DNA of 64,000 bases, from contig JAEHOE010000158.1 of NCBI GenBank assembly GCA_016858145.1, forward strand, positions 124,001 through 188,000, in the 5' to 3' direction. This DNA comes from Edaphochlamys debaryana (lineage: Eukaryota > Chlorophyta > Chlorophyceae > Chlamydomonadales). Both the position numbers and the translations under genes were made by a program. The notes below the pieces were generated by a model, which saw only the letters and a list, made by a program, of their open reading frames with translations, ran no database searches and had not been told where the DNA came from. Position 1 is the stretch's first letter, and each line of letters starts with the position of its first letter. Shown here piece by piece: positions 57,180-64,000 of the stretch.

Positions 57180-60100
57180 TCAAGCGCATGGGACCCAGCA
57201 CTCGCACAGCGGGCCACTCCGCGCCCCCGCCTCAGCCCCCTCCTCCCCTCCCGCCTGCTCCGCCCCCAGCCCCCGGCCCACACTCACCCCCCCGCCCCGC
57301 CCCTTGCCCTTGCCCTTCCCTCCCCGCCCGCCCTTCCCAGCCCCCCGCCCCGCCCCCCGCCCCGCCGCCTTGCTCAGTTTCACCGGCTGCATGCCCCCCA
57401 CCCCCAGCGCCGCAGAGGCCTGGAACTCCGACAGCGCAACCACGGCCGCGCGCGTGTCAGCCGGGTGGGGGCACAGCGCGGGCCCCGCCTCCTTGTGCCA
57501 CAGCGCCGCCAGCCGTACGGCTGCCGTACGGGCGCCCATGAGGTTGGCGGCCCCCGGGCCCAGCTGCAATGCGGCGTAGGCGCCTGCCACAAAGATGTCG
57601 GTGTCCTCGCGCCACCTGCGGGCGGTTGGGGAAGGGCAAGGCAGGAGGCAAGAAGAGGGGCGGTTGAGAGTTGCTTCATGGCAGCATCAGCACAGCAGGT
57701 TGGGCGGAGTGGGTGGAACCTGCCGCGAGCAAGGTGGACCCCACACTAGCGCTGCCCTGTGCTCCCACTCCCACCCCCAGCCCCCACCGCAACAGGTGCG
57801 CACCTGAGCTGCGGCGTCAGCGCCGGCATGCCCCCCGCCAGCGGCACGGGGCACGCCGCCAGCAGCGTCGCCAGCAGCGGGTCCGCGGCGGCATCCACCT
57901 GGCTGCCCGTGGCGAGCCACACGTGGTCAGCGTGGAGCAGCAGACCGCCGCCGTCAGCCTCGTCATCGTCGTCGTTGCTCTCATTGTCGTCGTCATCGGC
58001 GGCGGCGGCCCAACCGCCACGGCGGGTAGTGACGTGGGCCTGGTCCTGGGCCCGGCCGCGGTCACAGCAGCGGGCCTCGGCGGGGGCGGCGACCTCGCAG
58101 TCGTCGCCGCTGCCGCTGCCGCTGCAGCAGCTGCCGTCGTCGCCGGACGCTGCCTCGTCGTCAGAGGAGGGGGAGGAGGAGCAGGAGGCGGCGGCGGCGG
58201 CGTGGGATGTGGCGCTGGGCACTCCCGCCCAGCGCCGCTGCGGCGCCGCGCCGCCGCCACCGCGGGGCTGCTGCGCGCGGGACAGCGAGCACGCGCCGCC
58301 GCCGCGGCCGCCAGCCGTCAGCGGGCGGGAGAGGTACAGGTGCCAGACGCCAGCGGCGCGGTGCGGCGCCCAGGGCAGCACGCCGCCGCGCGCCCGGCCC
58401 TCCACCCCCTCCACCCCCTCCGACGCGCCCGCGGAAGCCGAAGTGTCGCGGCGGCGGGTGCAGCAGGCGTCGCTCCAGTCGGCGGCGACCACCTCGACGC
58501 CCTCCTCCAGCCGCAGCCGCCGCGCCGCCGCCAGCGCCGCCAGCGTCGCCGCCGCCTCGGGCGTGGTGCTGCCGCCGCCGACGGCTGCCCGCAGCGCCGC
58601 CAGTCGCTGCTGCGGCGTGCGCAGGCGGCTGAAGGCGTGCAGGTGGGCGTCCCGCATGCGACCCAGGAAGTGGGTGTCGACGTCAAACTGCTTCACCTGG
58701 GGGCGCGGGGAGGGTGGGGGTGGGGGTGGGGGTGGGGGTGGGGGTGGGGGGAAGGGTGGGGGCGGTGGAGGTGGCGAGGCCAGGAGGGCCCGCCCGCGGG
58801 CTGCAGGGCAGCAGCAGCAGCGGTAGCAGCAGCCAGAGTGCACACAGCAGCATCAAGCGCTGCGCTTCGTTGATGTCTTCTACCCCAAGCGGCCTCACCT
58901 TGAGCTCCCCGCGGACGAGCTGGATGACGTCCGTGCATCCGTGCTGCACCGCCAGAGCCGACAGCTGCGCCGCCGTCAGCCCGCCGCCAATGACCACCAC
59001 CCGGTGCCCGGCCAGCGACCGGCAGGGCCCGCCGCCGCCGCCGCTGCTGACGCCGCCGATGATGTCACAGGCGACGGCGCGCTTGGCAGCAGCGGTGCCG
59101 CCGCCGCAGGCGACGTTGGCGGCGTGTTGGCCGCTGGCGGAGCCGTTGCGGCAGGCGAAGGTGGCGGCGACCTGCCACGCGTGCAGCATGCGACCCGCCC
59201 AGGGCTCGGGCTCGGGCGGGGCCGGGCCGACGGGCTGTGCCGCGCACCCGGCCACACCGGGGCTTGCAGGGGCGGCGCTCGGGGCCTGGGCGCAGCAGGG
59301 CGCCCCCGGCACGGACGGCGAGGAGGCGGCGGCGGTGGAGGCGGAGGCGGTTGTGGGGGTGCAGGCCGGGGCGGAGCCCTCAATCACGGCGGGGCCGGGA
59401 TCTTCGGCAGGAGCGGAGGTGGGGGCCGGGGCGGGGATGGTTGCGGGCGCCAGGGGTGTCACCCAGCCCAGGGCGAAGGGTGGCAGGCGGGGCACGTTTG
59501 TGCTTCCGATGGCGACCAGCACGCGGCGCGCGGCGACCCGGGAGCCGTCGCTGAGCAGAGCCAGGGTGTGGCTGGGGCGGCCGTCGGGGCGGAGCACGGG
59601 CGTGAGCTGCTGCACCTGCGGGGGGAGGGGGTTGGGGGGTGTGAACGGGAGTAGGAGGCGAGCATATGAGGCCAGGAGAGGGAGGCATGCGAAGCAGGGG
59701 TGAGGGCAAGGGAAGGGGCCGCCAGGTGGATTTAACCTCGCCTGTCCAGGCCTGCTCTGCCCTGACCGTACGGATAGATGCGCAAGCCCCGCCCCATCTT
59801 GCTGGCGGCGGGCCGGAGACTCACGCTAGCCCTCGTTCCTCGCCCACACACCCCTTGAGACCACGCCCGCGCTCTCCCCTTCCCCCGTTCACCCTCCTCC
59901 TCCCATCCCACCCACCCACCCCACCTTGGCCCGCCTCAGTACGGCGTCCAGGCAGTACCGCCGCACCACGTCCCGGCTGAAGTCCGCGAACAGGCGCGTG
60001 CCGGGCAGGTCGAAGGGGCCGCGGAAGTCGGCGCTCTTCTCCATCACCTGGGAGAGGGGGGCGGAAAGGGAGCGAAGGGTGCGGAGGGTGCGGAAGGGGT

Positions 60101-61123
60101 CACACAGCTGGTGCAGGGCAGAGATTCGCCCGCCCCCCGGCCCTGACTCCCGTTGGTCTCTCCCTTACTTCCGCTTCCACCCTCGCCCCGCTCTCTCAGT
60201 TCCCCACCCCACCCCGCCGTCCCCCCACCCCACCTCCATCTCCACCAGCTCGCACGCCCGGCGCCGCTCCAGCGCCCACTCCTGCAGAGGGCGCAGCGCG
60301 ACAGCGTTCAGGACACCAGAACGTTAGCCAGGGAAGCTAGAAGGCCTCAATAATGAGGCAAAGCAAGGCGTATACCAATCAAGGAGGGCATACCCAAGCC
60401 CAGCAAGCGCAGGGCCAGGGGGCGTACCTCTAGGGCGTAGGAGGACATGGGGTCGGGGTGCACGGAGCCGGGGGAGCGCAGGTGCGGAATGCCCAGGCCC
60501 GCAAACTGCGGGTGGGGGGCAGAACAGGGGAAGAGTGTGAAGGGTCATCAGGAGGGGTCAATGCCCAACACGCAGCCCCCCCTCTCCTTTCCTTCGTTCC
60601 ACACGGTTCCACCGCCCACCCTCGGCCCCTCCTGGACTCGGGCCGGGCCTTACCTGCTCGTCCCACCGTGACATCCAGCTGCCCCGCTCGTCCACCACCA
60701 TCACCCGCTGCTGCAGCCAGGCGCTGAGCCGCCCGCGGCGCGTCGCACAGGTTGCCTGGTGCTTGCGGGCCTGGCGCAGCTCGGCCTTGGGCCGCACTTG
60801 GCGCCGGTAGGCGTCCACGGAGTCATCGGGTGCCTGAACAGCGGTGGGAACAATTAGCGGGTTGAGGATGGGATGGAGCAAGGCTGGGCGTGCGGGGTGC
60901 GAAAAGAGCGCGCGCGATGTGCGTGCGCCCAATCGGTCGCCATCCGCACCTCCTCAAGGAGACGGCTGAGAATGGTGAGCGCGTGTGGCCCTGCACCAAT
61001 CACGAGCAGCTCCAGCATGTTTTTGGGGGCATCGCTGGACAGCTCGCTGCAGCGAGGCGAACACGAAGGGGCTTCGTCGCGCTGGGGCGCAAGGTCGCAG
61101 GTGTCGCAAGTGTTGCCGTCCAT
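57180..61123 (-). CDS. FAD/NAD(P)-dependent N-monooxygenase-like oxidoreductase
   Basis: Eight-exon minus-strand model, 882 aa: 61123-60950, 60833-60654, 60505-60428, 60281-60234, 60047-59925, 59615-58899, 58696-57804, 57615-57180. An N-terminal Rossmann FAD motif, LLVIGAGPHALTIL (GAGPHA at about 43-48), is followed by a Trp-rich flavin-binding segment (GSWMSRWDEQ; HLRSPGSVHPDP). VLVAIGSTNVPRLP marks the end of the first FAD part. The NAD(P) Rossmann motif is VVVIGGGLTAAQLSA (about 411). HVWLATGSQVDAAADPLL is the ATG-type motif. LGPGAANLMGARTAAVRL resembles the C-terminal FAD-binding end. The layout matches the ornithine/lysine N-hydroxylase-like clade of flavoproteins. The protein is about twice the usual length because of Ala/Pro/Ser/Asp low-complexity inserts (about 240-330 and 570-690) and a basic Gly-rich tail. 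Substrate unknown. Confidence 0.8.
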
Positions 61124-62050
61124 CGTGAAGTACTATGGAACAATACTCTAGCCTCAGTTCAGCGACACAAGTCGGCAAATTTCCATAGTAGGGCGCTGCT
61201 AGGACAGAGTTTTAACGACCTGGTTGGTTGGTACCGCTCGCTAAGAAACCTCCCAGCGCCAGCCGAAGCGCCTGCAGGAGCGCCGTTGAGCTGGCGGCCT
61301 ATAACGACCCTTGCTTGCTTTTAGACCAATACCGCGACCCGTTCAAGGCCAGGCCGCGTCCGCGGACCACGAGTCCTCCAACCCGTCAGACGGGCGGGGG
61401 GTCGCAGCTTCCCGTCCACAAGCGCAAGCGTCAGCGCTAAAGAAGCAGCTTGTCGATAGAACACTTTGCGAACAGCGAAGAGGCATGAGCACGGGCGGGA
61501 CGAAGCGCGGCACGTTCAATTCAACATGAGGGGCTCGGAGGGGCCGGAGTGCCGAGCAACGGGCCCGCCGCGCCGGCATGGCTTTCCCCCAGCCCCCGCG
61601 GGGGCTACGCTCCGTTATGCCACCAACACCCCCCTCCAGCCTGTGCCCACACCCTCACCCGGATCCGCTGCTGCGCGGGGTTACGGTATCGCTCATACAG
61701 CGATGGGCGGGAGGTCCCTGTGCTCTGAAGCAGCCGCAGCCAAAGCCAGGTTCTCCTGACCTCCCCTCCACCAACCACACGTCCACACACAACCACAATG
61801 CGCAATCACACATCCTTCCCATCTAGCCCTCAGCCTGCAAGCCTGCAATGCCCGACCGGTAACACCGCCACGTGCCTCCGAGCAGCCAGACAGCACACAT
61901 CCCCGCCCCAGCCCCTGCCTTGCCAAGCCTCCCTCGCTGAAGACTGCAGACACGCGCCTCCTCGTGGGTGGGGGCAGGGGCCTGCCGTAGTTATTGCCTG
62001 TGCCGCCTGGCGTGCCGCCGTGCACCTCGCAATGCGGTGGGGGGAGCTGC
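61124..62050. other. Intergenic region
   Basis: Between the start of the monooxygenase-like gene and the stop of the uS10 gene, both on the minus strand. It should contain the monooxygenase promoter and the uS10 3' UTR. I see no exon. Confidence 0.5.
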
Positions 62051-63558
62051 TTACATGTCGGCGATGGTCACCTCCACCTCCACACCGGGCTCAATGCTGC
62101 GGGGGTAAAGGGGGGGGGAGGGGGAAGGAGGCGTGTGTGGGCGTCAGGCGTGTCCATGCAATGTGTAGGCCCTGAGCACGAAGGCAACCCCGCCCAGCCC
62201 GTGCAAGGCAGCGGGTGTGGGCAACTTGAAAGCGGTGCCAGAGTCTGACCTGTGGCCTCCCACCTCTGCTGGGCCCCGTCCGTCCCCACCTACTGCAGGC
62301 GGGATGCTCCACGCCGCCACCTCAACCGGCCCTCCTGGGGGTTCTTCCTCCCCTTTCGCGCCCCCCACTTCGGCACGCTCCCCACCTGATGCTGGTGATC
62401 TGCTTGACCACATCGGCGGGGGAGTGCAGGTCGATGAGGCGCTTGTGGATGCTGGGGGTGGTGAACGGGGAAGGAATGAGACCGTGACGGGTGAAAAGCA
62501 AAAGCAATGCAGCGCAATGCGTGCGGGCACTGCGGGGGACCAAAGGTAAAGCCCAAGGAGCTCCTGCCAGGCCGGACCGCCGTCCGCCGGTAAGTCAAGA
62601 GACGACGTGAAGTGGGGCTGTGGGGGAAGTCACAGCGCACCACATCCCACCCACTTCCCGCGAGCATCTACGGTATCACTCGATCCATCCCGGGGTTCCC
62701 GGCGCACCGCATCTCCAGTTTGTCGAAGGTGTTGGTGCCCTGGCCCGAGGGGGCCTTGCGGGTGGTAATGTGCAGGACCTTGGTGGGCATGCGCACGGGG
62801 CCGCGGACCTGGGGGTGTGCGGGGGGTGGACGGGGAGTGGGGGAGGGCAAGGGGGAGGGGGAGGAGGCAGAGGGAAGGATGTGGTGCTAGTCCCCCCGCC
62901 CATCGTCCCGATTGACACCAAGTTAGCAGAGCGTGCGGTTGACGCGCACCGGCTCCCAACGATGCTCCCCCCCTCCCCGTGCCAGTTTACACGCATGCCC
63001 CCCGCCGCCCTATTATAACCCCCCGCCGCCTCCATCCCCACCCCTTCCCCGCCTCCTCCCCCGGCCCCACCGCCTCCATGCCCAGTTCCCCATCCCTAAC
63101 CCCCTCATTCGTCACCCCCGCCCCGGCCCCACCCGCAGCTGCTTCTCCTTGGCACCGCGAACCAGGTCGGCCGTGACTGGGAGGCAGGGGGGAGTGGAGG
63201 GGGGGCAAGGTGAGGGAGGGGGGACGGGGGAGGGGGCAGTGGGCCTGCCGAGCCCCCACCAGGTTGACGGCTTCGCCCCGGTTAGGTCCCCCCCGCGCTG
63301 CTGCCCAGACTCCGTCCCCACTGGTGGCCGCCTACGTCCTGCGCCCATTTCCCCCTCTCTCCCCGCCCGCAGCCGCGCCCTCGCGGCCGCAGCGCCGCTC
63401 CGGACGCCGCCGCGCGCCGCAAGCGGCACGCACGCACCCTTCTCCAGCGCCCGCACGTCCTTGGAGGTGAGCGTGATGCGGATGCGGTGCACGGGCGAGC
63501 CGGCCTCGCCCTCCGCGCCGGCCTTGGCGGCGCCCTCGTAGCCCTGCTTCATGGCCAT
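62051..63558 (-). CDS. RPS20: Cytosolic 40S ribosomal protein uS10 (RPS20)
   Basis: Five-exon minus-strand model, 125 aa: 63558-63438, 63176-63133, 62808-62708, 62451-62386, 62096-62051. After [12 protein letters not shown] the protein follows eukaryotic RPS20: [52 protein letters not shown], then the [20 protein letters not shown] region, ending [14 protein letters not shown]. Length is normal for the family. The lack of a transit peptide and the eukaryote-specific C-terminus mark it as the cytosolic, not plastid, form. All introns keep phase and have GT-AG borders. Confidence 0.95.
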
Positions 63559-64000
63559 AGCTTCTGGCAGCTGCGGTGCGTCGTGAGGCGCGGTTTGGTG
63601 GTGCTTACAGTGAGGCTATTGAGGCGCTGGCGGTGCGGTGGGGGCGCCGAGGAGCAGGCGCGCGGGGAAAGAGGGCCGGCGGCGCGCGGGGTTCGAGGCT
63701 TTCTGCGGCCCGAGAGCCCGATCCGGGCGCGTTCCAGCGCGGGCGCCTTCCTCAGCCGTGTGCAAAGCAGGGGATACCGATCGGCTCGTCGCTAGCCTGC
63801 AGAGACTTCCGGGCCATTCACAGCTGCGACCCACCCGGCCCTCCTCCCCAGCGGTTTCCCCAACCCTTGGACCTTTGGCCCCTGCCCCCTTTCCACCATG
63901 CTCCGTCGGCCCCATGCTGCCCGGTGCCACCTCACCTCCCTCTCTCCTGTCGCAGCCCTGCCCTCCTGCCCTCCTGCACGCCACCCAACCCCTTCCCCCT
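63559..64000. promoter_or_regulatory. RPS20: Upstream region of RPS20
   Basis: 442 bp upstream of the minus-strand RPS20 start, running off the window. It should hold the promoter and 5' UTR. No TATA box or other gene is evident. Confidence 0.4.

Overview
The window looks like nuclear DNA of a chlorophycean green alga of the Chlamydomonas/Volvox type. The DNA is very GC-rich. Almost every gene is cut into many short exons by introns that start GTGAG, GTGCG or GTGGG and end in a pyrimidine tract plus CAG. Several genes have a TGTAA poly(A)-type motif 0.2-1 kb after the stop. The plastid ribosomal protein S5 gene carries the long acidic N-terminal extension known from Chlamydomonas. I built the exon models by hand from splice motifs and checked that reading phase is kept across each junction. 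They are predictions without transcript support.

Layout. 260-12667 (+): one 26-exon gene for a Golgi-type membrane protein with a proline-rich stem, RCC1-like repeats and a CHST15-like sulfotransferase domain; its introns hold many partial copies of its own exon edges. 14303-17258 (-): secreted cyclophilin-like protein. 18217-21287 (+): cysteine-motif protein with a degenerate protein kinase domain. 22404-23302 (-): small secreted protein of unknown function. 23347-27874 (+): cysteine-rich extracellular protein that appears to lack a start codon and carry a frameshift. 27875-31782: gene-poor, with a minisatellite. 31783-34922 (-): predicted plastid membrane protein with a hAT-type element in an intron. 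35192-38866 (+): plastid ribosomal protein S5.

Continuing: 41189-43095 (-): plastid Gdt1/PAM71-type cation transporter. 43447-46193 (+): TEX30/KANSL3-like alpha/beta hydrolase with a basic insert. 46425-49004 (+): MCRS1-like FHA protein. 49775-51805 (-): putative aerolysin/natterin-like beta-protein. 53609-56216 (+): caspase-like protease fused to a YEATS domain. 57180-61123 (-): FAD/NAD(P)-dependent N-monooxygenase-like protein. 62051-63558 (-): cytosolic ribosomal protein uS10.

Points of most interest: (1) the caspase-YEATS fusion, divergently placed from a putative pore-forming-fold gene; (2) the RCC1-sulfotransferase fusion; (3) recurrent intronic duplication of splice junctions, including an eight-copy array of decoy acceptors; (4) adjacent genes related to KANSL3 and MCRS1, two subunits of one animal chromatin complex; (5) a clean non-autonomous hAT insertion with an 8-bp target duplication.
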